Shown here: in pieces, positions 16,970 through 26,154 of the stretch
Layout: each line of letters opens with the position of its first letter
Numbering within the stretch: the first letter of the stretch is position 1
Assembly (NCBI RefSeq): GCF_008017455.1
Contig: NZ_VRTY01000062.1
Coordinates: 1 to 37,684 of the forward strand
DNA length: 37,684 nucleotides
Reading direction: 5' to 3'
Origin: Pontibacter qinzhouensis
GTDB taxonomy: Bacteria; Bacteroidota; Bacteroidia; Cytophagales; Hymenobacteraceae
Made by a program: the position numbers and the translations under genes
The notes under the pieces: model-generated
Seen by the model: the letters and a program-made list of their open reading frames with translations, nothing else
The model's database searches: none
What the model was told of the DNA's origin: nothing

Positions 16970-19258
16970 CTATCTGGTGGAAAGGCCGGCCGGGCGGTTA
17001 GCTGCCTTTGCTGCCCATTTCTTATTTGGTTCATCCTGCAGAAAAATCTCCAGCTTACCGCCTTTTACCAGATCTGCGTGCCGGATGTAGCTGTTGTGGT
17101 AGCGTTTGCCATTCAGTTTCACAGCCCGGATGTAGGCAGATTGGCTGCTCTCTTTGTGGCTTATTATTTCCATTACCCGCTGGTCTGCAACCTGAACCCT
17201 TACCTGCTTAAAAAGAGGAGCTGTTAAGAGATACTGGCCAGATACCGGATCGACCGGATAGAGCCCGATGGCTGCAAAAGCATACCAGGCCGACATCTGC
17301 CCGGCATCATCATTGCCGCTCAACCCGCCGGGACCGTCGGTATACTCTTCGGCTAAAATCCGTTTTACTTCACGTTGCGTTTTCCAGGGAGAGGCGGTGT
17401 AGTTGTACAGAAATGGAATCTGGTGGCCGGGTTCGTTGCCGTGCCAGTACTCGCCCTTCAGAAAAAGACTATCCAGGGCATTTTCAAGCGGCTTTGTTCC
17501 TCCCATCAGTTTGGCAAGCCCAGGCACATCCTGCGGTACATAAAAGGTATATTGGCGGGGGGTGCCTTCGGTAATAAACGGCAGCTTTATGTCGGCATTG
17601 TAAGGTTTATACCAGGAGCCATCGGCATAGCGCCCATTCATTAACCCAACGGAGCTGTCGAATACTTGGCGGTAGTTGAGCGCCCGCTGGCTGAGCTGCT
17701 TGTAATCCTGCTCCTTGCCCAATGCTTTTGCCACCATGGCCAGGGCATAGTCGTTGTAGGCATACTCCAGTGTTCGCGATACCTGCTCCTTTTTATGGAA
17801 TGCTTCCTGTACACTGTCCTCCAGCGGTATATAATTATACTTGAGGTAAGAAGGCAGGGCTCTCCTCCCCTTTCCATCCACATAATCATCCCAGCCGGGC
17901 GTATCGAAGGCATTTTGGCGCATAAGGGCATAGGCTTGTTCCACATCATATGTATTGATGCCTTTCAGGTAAGCCGAGGCGATAAAGGCTGTTCCGTGGT
18001 CGCCGATCATGGCGCCGGTGTAGCTGTTCCAGCAAGGGAAAATCGGGAGCCACTTGCCCTGTTGCCCTTTCAGAATAAAAGAACGGACAAAGTCATTTAC
18101 CAGATCGGGGTTGATGACCTGCAAGAGAGGCAACTGCGCCCGGTACGTATCCCACATCGAAAAATCATCATAATAATTGGCCTCTTTTAGTTGATCGAGC
18201 TCATACTGATGCGCAAACTTAGGGTAGGTGCCGCTTACATCGTTGAACAAGCGCGGGTGCTGCATGCTGTGGTAAAGCGCGGTGTAGAATATACTTTTGT
18301 ATTTTGGCGCCCCGCCGTTTACCTGTATGCGCTGCAGGGCATTTTGCCAGGCATCGGCAGAGTGCTTCCGAACCTGGTCAAAATTCCAGGCTGGTATTTC
18401 TGCTTCCAGATTTCTACGTGCTTCCGCTATGCTGCTAAACGAGGTGCCGACGCGGAGCTTTACCTGCTCTCCCGCCTTCAGGCTAAAACCGATAAATGCG
18501 CCCATGTTCTCTCTGTTACGCAGGCTGTCTGTTTTAAAAACGTGCTGGTTACTGAAGGTGCCTTTGCGGCTAAAGTCTCTGTCTACCTGAATGACGAAGT
18601 AGCCACTGAAGCCGGCAGGTTCTCCCCAACCCTGGTAAATACGGAAAGCAGGATTGTAACCCACTATTTCTTGTTTCGCTTGATCTATCTGTACAAACCC
18701 TTTCTTTTCATCGCTGTTAGGCATTACCAGCAGAAAAAGGCTGTCTGCTTTTTGCATGGTAAACTGCAACATGCTGCTCCTGGCCAGGGCTGTAAGTTCG
18801 GCTGTTAAGTTATACTGCGCCAACTGAATGCGGTAATAATCGACTGCTGCTGTTTCCTGGTCATGCGAAAACGGTGTTTCAAAATCGGCAACCCGGGTGC
18901 TGAGTTTCCCGGTTACCGGCATAAGGGTTACGCTGCCATAGTCCTGGGTGCAGGAGCCGCTGATCCAGTGTGTACCTCTGAAACCACTCAATTTAGTGTC
19001 TTTGTAATAGTAAGGCGCCACGCATTTCTCTTCGGTCGTCCGGGTTTGGGGTGTCCACTGCGTCATGCCAAACGGAACGCCTACAGCCGGAATGGTATTG
19101 GCCAGGTGCTCTGTGCCTTCGCCATGTTTTAAGGCGGCTGTGGTTGTGCTATTGGCAGTACCTACCATAGGTTGCACGTAGGGCAGCAGGTTTTCAGCTC
19201 CCTGGCCCCACAAACTAACAGGCAGCAAGAAGCAACATAGAAGATAAAGTACTCGCAT
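16970..19258 (-). CDS. GH92-family alpha-mannosidase, secreted
   Basis: GH92 enzymes are calcium-dependent exo-alpha-mannosidases with an N-terminal beta-sandwich and an (alpha/alpha)6 barrel. The 762-residue protein begins with a signal peptide (MRVLYLLCCFLLPVSLWGQG). Family signatures are SGFRGTHWISGSC, SMWDTYRAQLPLL, HGNEPGHQIPFLYNY (about 606-620, with the acid Glu) and GNDDAGQMSAWYAF (about 648-661, with the base Asp). It should act in the periplasm or at the surface. A mannosidase in a pectin-type locus suggests a substrate that also carries mannose, or a broader glycan target. It is probably the first gene of a GH92-GH28 unit. Confidence 0.94.
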   Translation of the reverse strand: MRVLYLLCCFLLPVSLWGQGAENLLPYVQPMVGTANSTTTAALKHGEGTEHLANTIPAVGVPFGMTQWTPQTRTTEEKCVAPYYYKDTKLSGFRGTHWISGSCTQDYGSVTLMPVTGKLSTRVADFETPFSHDQETAAVDYYRIQLAQYNLTAELTALARSSMLQFTMQKADSLFLLVMPNSDEKKGFVQIDQAKQEIVGYNPAFRIYQGWGEPAGFSGYFVIQVDRDFSRKGTFSNQHVFKTDSLRNRENMGAFIGFSLKAGEQVKLRVGTSFSSIAEARRNLEAEIPAWNFDQVRKHSADAWQNALQRIQVNGGAPKYKSIFYTALYHSMQHPRLFNDVSGTYPKFAHQYELDQLKEANYYDDFSMWDTYRAQLPLLQVINPDLVNDFVRSFILKGQQGKWLPIFPCWNSYTGAMIGDHGTAFIASAYLKGINTYDVEQAYALMRQNAFDTPGWDDYVDGKGRRALPSYLKYNYIPLEDSVQEAFHKKEQVSRTLEYAYNDYALAMVAKALGKEQDYKQLSQRALNYRQVFDSSVGLMNGRYADGSWYKPYNADIKLPFITEGTPRQYTFYVPQDVPGLAKLMGGTKPLENALDSLFLKGEYWHGNEPGHQIPFLYNYTASPWKTQREVKRILAEEYTDGPGGLSGNDDAGQMSAWYAFAAIGLYPVDPVSGQYLLTAPLFKQVRVQVADQRVMEIISHKESSQSAYIRAVKLNGKRYHNSYIRHADLVKGGKLEIFLQDEPNKKWAAKAANRPAGLSTR

Positions 19259-19310
19259 AGTGGCTCAGTAATTCGGTGGTTATGTGGTGCAGGCAGCAGC
19301 AACAGGTACT

Positions 19311-19367
19311 ACCCTTGGCTTCAAAAACCTGTTAAAGCTTCGGAAGGGCATTTTCATTAGAATAATT
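19311..19367 (-). repeat. Interspersed core-plus-hairpin repeat, copy 7
   Basis: Read on the minus strand, an intact core AATTATTCTAATGAAAA is followed by TGCCCTTCCGAAGCTTT, a loop, GAAGCC and AAGGGT. Two stem blocks can form (CCCTT/AAGGG and an inner AAGCT/GGCTT-type pairing) with a small bulge. Confidence 0.8.
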
Positions 19368-19498
19368 TGATTGCTGATTGCTTATTATTTATTGCTCAAT
19401 AGCTTTATTGTTAAATAGTTAATTTGAGAAATTTTTGAGTGAGTGAATGAGCGGTTGAGTGAATAAAAAATCAGCTTTTACCTCTTAACTAATTAATT

Positions 19499-19556
19499 GC
19501 CCTTAACTAAGAAAGCGTTCAAAAGCTATCGGAAGGCCGTTTTCATTAGAATAATT
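19499..19556 (-). repeat. Interspersed core-plus-hairpin repeat, copy 8
   Basis: Read on the minus strand, the intact core is followed by CGGCCTTCCGATAGCTTTT, a loop and TTAAGGGC. In addition ATCGGAAGGCC (19528-19538) pairs perfectly over 11 bp with GGCCTTCCGAT (19563-19573), placing the core inside a second, larger hairpin. Confidence 0.8.
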
Positions 19557-19713
19557 CACATTGGCCTTCCGATCGTAAAGCTGTCATAACAAATCAGGAA
19601 CTCCCACCTAAAAAATTGGAGACAATGCTTCCAGATGAGCTATTAAAGCACCTTTTCAACATTTCTAATTTTGAATTTGGCGAAGCTCCAGAGGTTTATA
19701 TATAACAGGCTTT

Positions 19714-21144
19714 CTACAAATGTGCCGTTTGCCGAGGCTTGTAACCTACAAAACCATAGTAAATAATGTAGAGGTAGCAGAACATCGGAATCAGGAAAGA
19801 GAGCTGAAAGTTGCCGGTAAGGTCGGCGAACAAACCTTGCAAAGGAGGAACAATGGCGCCTCCTACAATGGCCATTACCAGCAGCGAAGAACCTTGGCTG
19901 GTATTAACGCCAAGGCCTTTAATGGCTAAGTCGAATATGGTTGGGAACATAATGGAGTTGAAAAGGCCAACAGCAATTACCGACCACATGGCCACAGAAC
20001 CTTCTCCGAAAGTACCAATCAGCAGCAGGAGCACCACACTGCCGGCATACAGGCCAACTGTTCTGTTCGGGATGAATTGCCCCAGCAGGAGCACCACAAA
20101 GTTGATGGCTATCAGACCCAGAATAATAAGCGCTTGGTTCAGGTCGTATAGCCCGTAAACAATGGCAAAGGTCAGCACTGTTATCAGGCCCATAACGATG
20201 AACTTGTTGCTGTTATTTTTGAATTGTGCCAGCGCCACCGCACCAAAGAAACGCCCGATCATGGCTCCTCCCCAGTAAAACGCCAGGTAATGTTTTGCGT
20301 CAGCCTCCGGCAAACCGGCAATATGCGGTAGTTTAATATAGTTTATGAGTGCGCTGCCAACGGCAACTTCTCCACCCACATACATAAAAATGCAGATAAT
20401 GCCCAGCACCAGGTGCCTGTGCTGCAAGGCTCCTTTGCCTGCTACAGCTATGCCACCGCCATCTGTCAGGCGAGGCAATTTGGCTACTTTTATGAAAACA
20501 GCCACCAGCAACAAAGCAACCGTCAGGCCAATGTAAGGCAGTTTAACAGAATCGGCGTTTGCCACCTGTTCGCTAACCTGGTCAAAAATAAGGTAGCCGC
20601 CAATAATGGGTGCAATGGTAGTTCCGAAGGAGTTAACAGCCTGTGTCAGGTTCATGCGGCTCGATGAGCTTTCAGGAGGCCCCAGAATGGCTACATATGG
20701 GTTAGCCGTTATCTGCAGAATGGTGATGCCGGAAGCCAGAATAAAAAGTGCCAGCAGGAAAAAGCCATAGCTATGGAAATTGGCTGCCGGAAGAAACAGG
20801 CCACAGCCGATTGCTGCCACCACCAGTCCGGCAATAATACCGTTTTTGTAACCGATCTTCATAATCGGGTCGCCTTTGGTAATCGAAAACGTAAAGTAAA
20901 GGAGCGACACAATGAAATAGGCACCAAAGAAAGCCGTTTGAATAAGCATGGCCTGCCAGTTCTGCAGCGTAAACACCTCCTGCAGCTTCGGAATAAGAAT
21001 ATCGTTCAGGCAGGTTATAAAGCCCCACATAAAGAACAAAACGGTAACAATAAATAGGGAACCCTTGTAATTTGCCGGTGATCCCTTTGAAGTAGCGTTG
21101 GTATCAACTGCATTTACGGCTGTACCTGATGAAATTCCTGCCAT
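19714..21144 (-). CDS. FucP-type (FHS family) sugar:H+ symporter, MFS
   Basis: This inner-membrane transporter has 476 residues and about twelve membrane segments. FHS-family signatures are VLFFMWGFITCLNDILIPKLQ at the first helix, QTAFFGAYFIVSLL, ILQITANPYVAILGP and MNLTQAVNSFGTTIAPIIGG. E. coli FucP imports L-fucose with a proton; Bacteroidota relatives also take other sugars. Its start lies 152 bp after the SSS-symporter stop, and an operator-like site is only 31-43 bp upstream of the start codon. Both facts suggest that it has its own promoter controlled by the nearby LacI regulator. The substrate is not determined; fucose, rhamnose or a uronate are reasonable. Confidence 0.92.
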   Translation of the reverse strand: MAGISSGTAVNAVDTNATSKGSPANYKGSLFIVTVLFFMWGFITCLNDILIPKLQEVFTLQNWQAMLIQTAFFGAYFIVSLLYFTFSITKGDPIMKIGYKNGIIAGLVVAAIGCGLFLPAANFHSYGFFLLALFILASGITILQITANPYVAILGPPESSSSRMNLTQAVNSFGTTIAPIIGGYLIFDQVSEQVANADSVKLPYIGLTVALLLVAVFIKVAKLPRLTDGGGIAVAGKGALQHRHLVLGIICIFMYVGGEVAVGSALINYIKLPHIAGLPEADAKHYLAFYWGGAMIGRFFGAVALAQFKNNSNKFIVMGLITVLTFAIVYGLYDLNQALIILGLIAINFVVLLLGQFIPNRTVGLYAGSVVLLLLIGTFGEGSVAMWSVIAVGLFNSIMFPTIFDLAIKGLGVNTSQGSSLLVMAIVGGAIVPPLQGLFADLTGNFQLSFLIPMFCYLYIIYYGFVGYKPRQTAHL

Positions 21145-21174
21145 TGTGATGTAGATGTTAGTGTTGGATAATTA

Positions 21175-21187
21175 AAATGTTTACGTG
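21175..21187. promoter_or_regulatory. LacI-type operator-like site, site C
   Basis: AAATGTTTACGTG differs at one core base from the AAACGTTTnCGT half of sites A and B. It lies 31-43 bp before the FucP-like start codon, where it would overlap a promoter. Confidence 0.5.
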
Positions 21188-21296
21188 CTCTTTCCATTAA
21201 AAAACAACCTTCTAAAGAGATCCTCCCGAATTCTTATTCAAAGGCAGTAGCTGGTAAATGGCGTAGAAATAAGCTTTTATAAAACGGACTGCACTT

Positions 21297-23168
21297 TTAC
21301 CAAAAGAAATAATATAGAATGCTGATAATAGCTATAATACCGGCAGCCGCTATGTTAAAACCAGAGCCAGTACTAAACAGCACCTGCTCCGACACAATGG
21401 CCTTTTTATCAGCAACTCCCATTTTTGTGTTTGTATAGATGATGATTCCTAACATGATAAAAAGTGTGGCCAGGGTATAAATAGACTCTACTCCCAGGTA
21501 GCTGTACTCTTCTGAATAAATAACCCCAAGCAACAGGCAAACAAGCCCCAGTACCATAAAAAGGTAACTACTGCTCAGCAAAAACGTGGTCCTGTTGCCT
21601 GCAGGCCTCGGAAAATCCACTTTCTCGCCTTTTTCAGCAAAGCTGATAGCAGAAGCCAGCACACATAAAAAGATAAACACATAGCCTATGCGCAAAATAA
21701 ACGGCATGTCGGGGTAAAGAATCTTAATAAGAATACCTGCCGGAATGGTAACGATAGCAGTCCAGAGAGCGGCGTTTTGGGTCATCTGTTTCCAGAACAG
21801 GCCCATGGCGAACACTACAATGGTGCCTGGGTAAATATAACCTGTGTACTCCTGAATGTACTGATACACCTGGTCCAGCGTCTGCAGTTGCGGGGCCACA
21901 ATAGCGGCAATGGTTAAGGCCAGTACAGCCACCAGCCTGCCTACTCCCACCAACTCGCGGTTACTAGCCTGGGGTTTAAAAAAGCCCTTGTAAATATCCA
22001 TGGTGAAGATGGTGGAGGTACTGTTGATGATGGAGGCTAACGAAGACACAACAGCTGCGGCTAAGGCGGCAAAGGCAAGCCCCCGCACCCCCGATGGCAC
22101 AAAGTTCTTCAGCAGCCAGGGGTACGCCTCATCCGATTTACCGATGGTACCGATCACATCCAGGGGTCTACCTAAAAGGGTAGAAAGCTCTTCTGCGCTG
22201 AAGTCGTTAAAGAGCACATGTGCCGTAATACCCGGAATAACCACTATAAGCGGAATCAGAATTTTGAGGTAGCCGGCAAACAGGAGTCCTCTTTTGGCTT
22301 CGTTAATGCTTTTGGCTGCCAGTCCTTTTTGAATAATAAACTGGTTGAAGCCCCAGAAGCCAAGGTTGGTAAGCCACATGCTACCTAGTATCACAGCGAG
22401 GCCCGGCAAATCCTGGAAGGCATCTTTTGTGCCCCCGGCTCCATCTGGCACGCTGATCTGCCCCTGTGGTATCACCATTACAAAATGGTCTCTGGCGCGT
22501 TCATAAATATTCGCAAAACCGGCAAACACACCCTCACCGCCGCCTACAACATCCAGCGCAACAAAGGTGGTAACCAACCCGCCTCCTACTAAAAAAATAA
22601 CCTGCACCACATCTGTCCAGGCTACAGCTACCATACCACCATATATAGAATAGATACCTGAAAACACCAATAAGCCTATGATGCCATAAACCAGCGGCAC
22701 ATCCATTATTTTCTCGAGGGCAAGTGCACCCAGGTAACTCACCGAAGTTAGGTTTACAAACACGTACACCAAAAGCCAGAAAACAGCAAAAGCGGTGCTA
22801 ACGCCTTTGTTGTAGCGCAGCTTCAGGAACTGCGGCATGGTATAAATGCCTTTATCAATGAAAACGGGTAAGAAATATTTTGCCACAATAATGAGTGCAA
22901 TGGCTGCTACCCATTCGTAGGCAGCTATGCCAAGCCCAATGGCAAAGCCAGAACCCGACATGGCAATAAAGTGCTCTGCAGAAATATTGGCAGCAATAAG
23001 CGAGGCTCCAATGGCCCACCACGTCAGCGATTTATCAGCCAGGAAATACTCTTGTGCCGTTTTCTGCACCCCCTTTTTTGTTCTGGATACCCATAGCCCA
23101 ATCGTGACGATTACCAATGCATATAAAATGAAAATAACATAATCTAGCGTAGAAAAAGTGGAGGTCAT
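21297..23168 (-). CDS. Sodium:solute symporter (SSS family, SGLT-like)
   Basis: This is a 623-residue inner-membrane sodium-coupled importer with about 14 membrane segments. SSS features include IGLWVSRTKKGVQKTAQEYFLADKSLTWWAIGASLIAANISAEHFIAMSG split over the first helices, then YTMPQFLKLRYNKGVS, YGGMVAVAWTDVVQV and AALAAAVVSSLASIINSTSTIFTMDIY. It is closest in layout to the vSGLT/SGLT group, which carries galactose, glucose or myo-inositol. Myo-inositol import would fit the MIOX gene nearby but is inference. The perfect-core operator (site B) lies about 160-180 bp upstream of the start. Confidence 0.93.
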   Translation of the reverse strand: MTSTFSTLDYVIFILYALVIVTIGLWVSRTKKGVQKTAQEYFLADKSLTWWAIGASLIAANISAEHFIAMSGSGFAIGLGIAAYEWVAAIALIIVAKYFLPVFIDKGIYTMPQFLKLRYNKGVSTAFAVFWLLVYVFVNLTSVSYLGALALEKIMDVPLVYGIIGLLVFSGIYSIYGGMVAVAWTDVVQVIFLVGGGLVTTFVALDVVGGGEGVFAGFANIYERARDHFVMVIPQGQISVPDGAGGTKDAFQDLPGLAVILGSMWLTNLGFWGFNQFIIQKGLAAKSINEAKRGLLFAGYLKILIPLIVVIPGITAHVLFNDFSAEELSTLLGRPLDVIGTIGKSDEAYPWLLKNFVPSGVRGLAFAALAAAVVSSLASIINSTSTIFTMDIYKGFFKPQASNRELVGVGRLVAVLALTIAAIVAPQLQTLDQVYQYIQEYTGYIYPGTIVVFAMGLFWKQMTQNAALWTAIVTIPAGILIKILYPDMPFILRIGYVFIFLCVLASAISFAEKGEKVDFPRPAGNRTTFLLSSSYLFMVLGLVCLLLGVIYSEEYSYLGVESIYTLATLFIMLGIIIYTNTKMGVADKKAIVSEQVLFSTGSGFNIAAAGIIAIISILYYFFW

Positions 23169-23484
23169 AAGGTGAGGGTTAGGTAACTAGTGTAGCTGCG
23201 GAATAGTTTTATGGTCTGAAAATTCAAAAAACTTAATCGTTTTAGTTAATTTACAAAACTCACAACTGATCGTTAGTTAAAGGTGACTATTTTTCTTCGC
23301 CTTTCAGGCTTACCTGAAGCAGAAAATTTGCGAAAACGTTTTCGTAAATAGGTCGTTTTTTTCTTCTGCTGATTGCCCTGCACTTGCTGCCCCGGCTCCA
23401 ACGGCAAGAAGCTTGTTTACAGCTTTTTCATGTATGCTCCTGGTGCTGAGCGCAGAAGCAAAGAGAGTGACAGGCACCGGCTTT
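23169..23484. other. Upstream region of the SSS symporter, with strong operator
   Basis: The gap separates the mutarotase stop from the SSS start. It contains operator site B at 23326-23349 and AT-rich sequence (23210-23280) where a promoter should lie. No gene or repeat copy is present. Confidence 0.6.
23326..23349. promoter_or_regulatory. LacI-family operator, site B
   Basis: A 24-bp palindrome with one mismatched pair. The inner 14 bp CGAAAACGTTTTCG (23331-23344) are perfect. It shares TGCG-n-AAACGTTT-n-CGTAA with site A beside the LacI gene. Confidence 0.8.
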
Positions 23485-23814
23485 TCACAAAGAAAATATC
23501 TCCTGCATCGGCTGCCATTTTTCTCCTTGCTTGGTGCCTGGCAGCGCCTGCTGGTATTTCCACATCAGCGTTTCCCATTCCTGCACTTTTGGGTTGGCGG
23601 TATCCATTTCATTCTTCTTCTCAAAACTAAATTCCTCGTTCACCTCCATTACCATAAACAAGCGGTTTGCCCATCGGTAAATTTGCATGTTCGTTACTCC
23701 TGCTGCGGTGATGCTCTGCTCTATTTCGGGCCAGATTTTTTTGTGATGCTCTTCGTACTCTGCTATTAAAGCAGGATCATCTTTAAGGTCTAATGCAAAG
23801 CAATATCGTGGCAT
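23485..23814 (-). CDS. L-rhamnose mutarotase (RhaM-type)
   Basis: This small enzyme interconverts the alpha and beta anomers of L-rhamnose, and some members act on L-fucose. The 109-residue protein has the expected RYCFALDLKDD start, the active-site segment AEYEEHHKKIWPEI (Tyr20, His23/His24), the middle YRWANRLFMVMEV and the C-terminal WETLMWKYQQALP. The size is standard for the family. It is cytoplasmic. It lies upstream of the SSS symporter at the end of the carbohydrate region; rhamnose is a component of pectic rhamnogalacturonan, which fits. I keep the symbol blank because family members differ in substrate. Confidence 0.92.
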   Translation of the reverse strand: MPRYCFALDLKDDPALIAEYEEHHKKIWPEIEQSITAAGVTNMQIYRWANRLFMVMEVNEEFSFEKKNEMDTANPKVQEWETLMWKYQQALPGTKQGEKWQPMQEIFSL

Positions 23815-24525
23815 GTCTGTTCGGTTTAAATTATATTTTCTCGCTCCTGACGCAGGTACTCCCGGCTTAAATTATTCTAATGAAAATGGCCTCCGGAAGC
23901 TTTTAAGTGCTTTTCAGGCCAAGGCTTATTCCTCTAAGCACCTGTTATCTTAAATCGGCAAAAGTAGCTCATGTGAAAATTGGTGCGCAACTACTGTTAT
24001 CGGCCCTAAGCTTACCGCCTGTTTAACAATAACTACAACCGTACACCTGAGTTAGCTGCAAAAAAGCGCAATAGCAGCACTTACTCAGTTAAAATAAGCT
24101 CAAAAAGATACAGAATATGTCTATTTAAGCCAAATAAACCTGAACAAAAATGTAAAAAACCGCAAAAACGCGCACAAGCAGAGCAGTTGCTTTGGAAATA
24201 GCAACGTCAGGTTCTTATTAAATAAGGTTATAAGGGGATTTTATTCGGGCCATAACCGGCAGGATGTTGCACACAGGCAGTTAACCCTTGCATGTTTTAA
24301 GAGCGGCACCTGGAAAAGAAGATTGTTAACACAGCTCACTGCTTCGCTTTACACCTCAGTATACCGCCCCTTGACAGCGTGTATCATACAGTATAAAGAC
24401 ATTAAGGTCAGTTAATGAGAGGTCTTATGAAATAACAAAGGCTAAATAATCAGCACGAATGAGAACGCTCACGCCACCATAATTTTTAATTTAATAAGCA
24501 CGAGTTTGTACGGGAGCAAAAAAAA
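23815..24525. other. Long intergenic boundary between carbohydrate and lipid regions
   Basis: At 711 bp this is the longest gene-free stretch. It holds repeat copy 9 (23870-23930) and a small hairpin GTTGCT/AGCAAC near 24187-24206. I saw no coding frame, tRNA or recognisable RNA family. A plus-strand TTGACA-15-TATAAA at 24371-24397 leads to no gene. Confidence 0.55.
23870..23930 (+). repeat. Interspersed core-plus-hairpin repeat, copy 9
   Basis: An intact core AATTATTCTAATGAAAA is followed by TGGCCTCCGGAAGCTTTT and GTGCTTTTCAGGCC. GGCCT pairs with AGGCC and GAAGC with GCTTT. Read on the minus strand it resembles a terminator, but it is about 600 bp beyond the lipid-region stop and 56 bp upstream of the mutarotase start. 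Confidence 0.8.
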
Positions 24526-25476
24526 TCAGGAAATAACTGCGACAAACTTATCTACTGCCTTTTTTGTGGCTCCCGGCCTGCCTGCCAAAAAATTAAATAG
24601 CAAAATGCCACAGCTGGCGCAGGCAATGCCGGCCAGCACATCGACCACATAGTGGTGCGAACTATATACGGCAGCAAACCAAATACCCACGGTAATAATA
24701 CTAAACACACTTTTCATCAACAGTCCTAATCGGTTTTTGAGCGCATAGTACAGCACCAGCAGCGGGTACGAGGAGTGCAACGAGGGCATAGCGGCAAACA
24801 CATTCGAGCTTTTGGCATACAAACCCTGAAAAATCTCTACACCGAAAAAAACATCGAACCGCGATAAGCCTGCCGTGTTACCGGGAGTAGCTGCCACAAA
24901 CTCGAAACCAAATTGCTGCACATACCAGGGTGGAGCAGCCGGGTACAGGTAATACACGACAAAGCCCAGCAGGTTTATAAGCAGAAAAGTGAGTGAAAAA
25001 TAAACGAACTGCCTCCTATTCCTGAAAAACAGAAACACGGCAAAACCCAGCGGCACCGGAACCCAGGTCAGGTAGAAGAGCCCGCTCATAACATCTAAAA
25101 ACGTATGGCTGTGCAGCAGCCAGTACTCGTTCGGGGTTAGCCGCAGCGTGCCACTCCCGATACCGAAAATGGCTTTCTCTGCATTGTACAGGCTCTCGAT
25201 GTGCACTGCATTAAACCAGTAGTTCGGAAAGGCTTTCATGTAATCGAACAGCACCCAGAACACAATGAATGAGGAGAAGCCGATAAGCAGCTTACGCGTA
25301 ATCGGCGAAAGAAAAAACAGGACGCTGGCCAGCCCCACCAGCACCAGTTGATCGGTTTTGAAGCCCACCAGCACATATGACAGCAGCAGGTAACTCACCG
25401 ACATTCCCGCCAGCACCAGCACACTTTTAACTGTTATTCCTTTTTGCTCCTCTACCAGCGTGGTTGTAGCAGGCAT
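24526..25476 (-). CDS. PAP2-superfamily inositol phosphorylceramide synthase-like enzyme (AUR1-like)
   Basis: This membrane enzyme probably moves phosphoinositol from phosphatidylinositol to ceramide, giving inositol phosphorylceramide and diacylglycerol. The 316-residue form has about six to eight membrane helices. It carries the AUR1-type segment YPAAPPWY (about 178-185), then AMPSLHSSY (His234) and SSHHYVVDVLAG (His274/275, Asp279), the catalytic His/Asp signature of PAP2_3 enzymes. The frame is open to 25503, but the Met at 25476 lies one base after the hydroxylase stop, a typical tight operon junction, so that start is preferred. A lipid phosphatase is the alternative; the inositol-lipid genes nearby favour the synthase. 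Confidence 0.8.
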   Translation of the reverse strand: MPATTTLVEEQKGITVKSVLVLAGMSVSYLLLSYVLVGFKTDQLVLVGLASVLFFLSPITRKLLIGFSSFIVFWVLFDYMKAFPNYWFNAVHIESLYNAEKAIFGIGSGTLRLTPNEYWLLHSHTFLDVMSGLFYLTWVPVPLGFAVFLFFRNRRQFVYFSLTFLLINLLGFVVYYLYPAAPPWYVQQFGFEFVAATPGNTAGLSRFDVFFGVEIFQGLYAKSSNVFAAMPSLHSSYPLLVLYYALKNRLGLLMKSVFSIITVGIWFAAVYSSHHYVVDVLAGIACASCGILLFNFLAGRPGATKKAVDKFVAVIS

Positions 25477-25477
25477 A

Positions 25478-26098
25478 TTATTTCTTTTCAAAATCAGACC
25501 CAAAAACTTTATCCCACAAAGCCGAACTTACGCCATAGCCCTTGTTGGCATCGGCGTAGTGGTGCAGCATGTGGTGTTTCTTTAATTTCTTCCAGAAGTT
25601 ACTTTTAAATTGGAAGTGGTGCAACGCATAGTGCGAAATATCATAAAATAAATAGCCAGCCAGAAAAGCCGCAAAAAAAGCCTGCAGCGCCCCACCAGAT
25701 AGCACCAGCGAAAACAGCAGGTACAGTGTAGCGGCCATCGGAATGCTGGCCGAAGGAGGCATCACCAGCCGTTTGGTGTCGTTTGGGTAATCGTGGTGCA
25801 CGCCATGGAAAATAAAGTGCAGCCGCAGCCCCCATTTGGAGGAAGGCACAAAATGGAATACAAAGCGATGCAACACATATTCTGCCAGCGTCCAGACGAG
25901 CAAACCGAGCAGCGCATAGCCGGCAAAAGCAATCCAACTTAAATGCTGCACCGCCATTGCCTGCCAGCACAGAAACAAAATAAACGGCACATAAATAAAG
26001 AGTGGCACCGAAAAGTGCACTTTCGAGAGCGCCTCCATCCAGTTATGCTTAAACATCCTGACAGACTCTTCTGAGTTAGAGACATAGTTCTTTTTCAT
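25478..26098 (-). CDS. Fatty-acid/sphingolipid hydroxylase (FA2H/Scs7-like)
   Basis: This is a di-iron membrane hydroxylase of the sterol desaturase superfamily, 206 residues. The eight or more histidines occur in the expected clusters: HRFVFH (77-82), HGVHHDYP (98-104), HYALHH (156-161) and HHMLHHYAD (175-183). The tail GVSSALWDKVFGS is typical of ceramide fatty-acid 2-hydroxylases such as yeast Scs7. It probably adds a hydroxyl to the acyl or long-chain-base part of ceramide at the inner membrane. It lies between the six-TM protein and the AUR1-like gene in one transcription unit. The exact hydroxylation position is not visible from sequence. Confidence 0.85.
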   Translation of the reverse strand: MKKNYVSNSEESVRMFKHNWMEALSKVHFSVPLFIYVPFILFLCWQAMAVQHLSWIAFAGYALLGLLVWTLAEYVLHRFVFHFVPSSKWGLRLHFIFHGVHHDYPNDTKRLVMPPSASIPMAATLYLLFSLVLSGGALQAFFAAFLAGYLFYDISHYALHHFQFKSNFWKKLKKHHMLHHYADANKGYGVSSALWDKVFGSDFEKK

Positions 26099-26154
26099 GT
26101 TTCTTTCTGAGTTAAGTGTTACACATTTTTAATCTGCTACAGCAACTACTCCTG

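Larger units (their letters stand above)
19259..19713. other. Intergenic region with two tandemly spaced repeat copies
   Basis: This lies between the FucP-like gene and GH92. Copies 7 (19311-19367) and 8 (19499-19556) lie in the same orientation about 190 bp apart, separated by AT-rich sequence with GAGTGAGTGAATGAG-type short direct repeats (19437-19466). No gene is seen. The GH92 promoter should be here, but I could not pin it down. Confidence 0.55.

Noticed and set aside
24371..24397. Sigma70-like TTGACA and TATAAA on the plus strand
   Set aside because: The spacer is 15 bp, Bacteroidota use a different promoter pattern, and no plus-strand gene follows.
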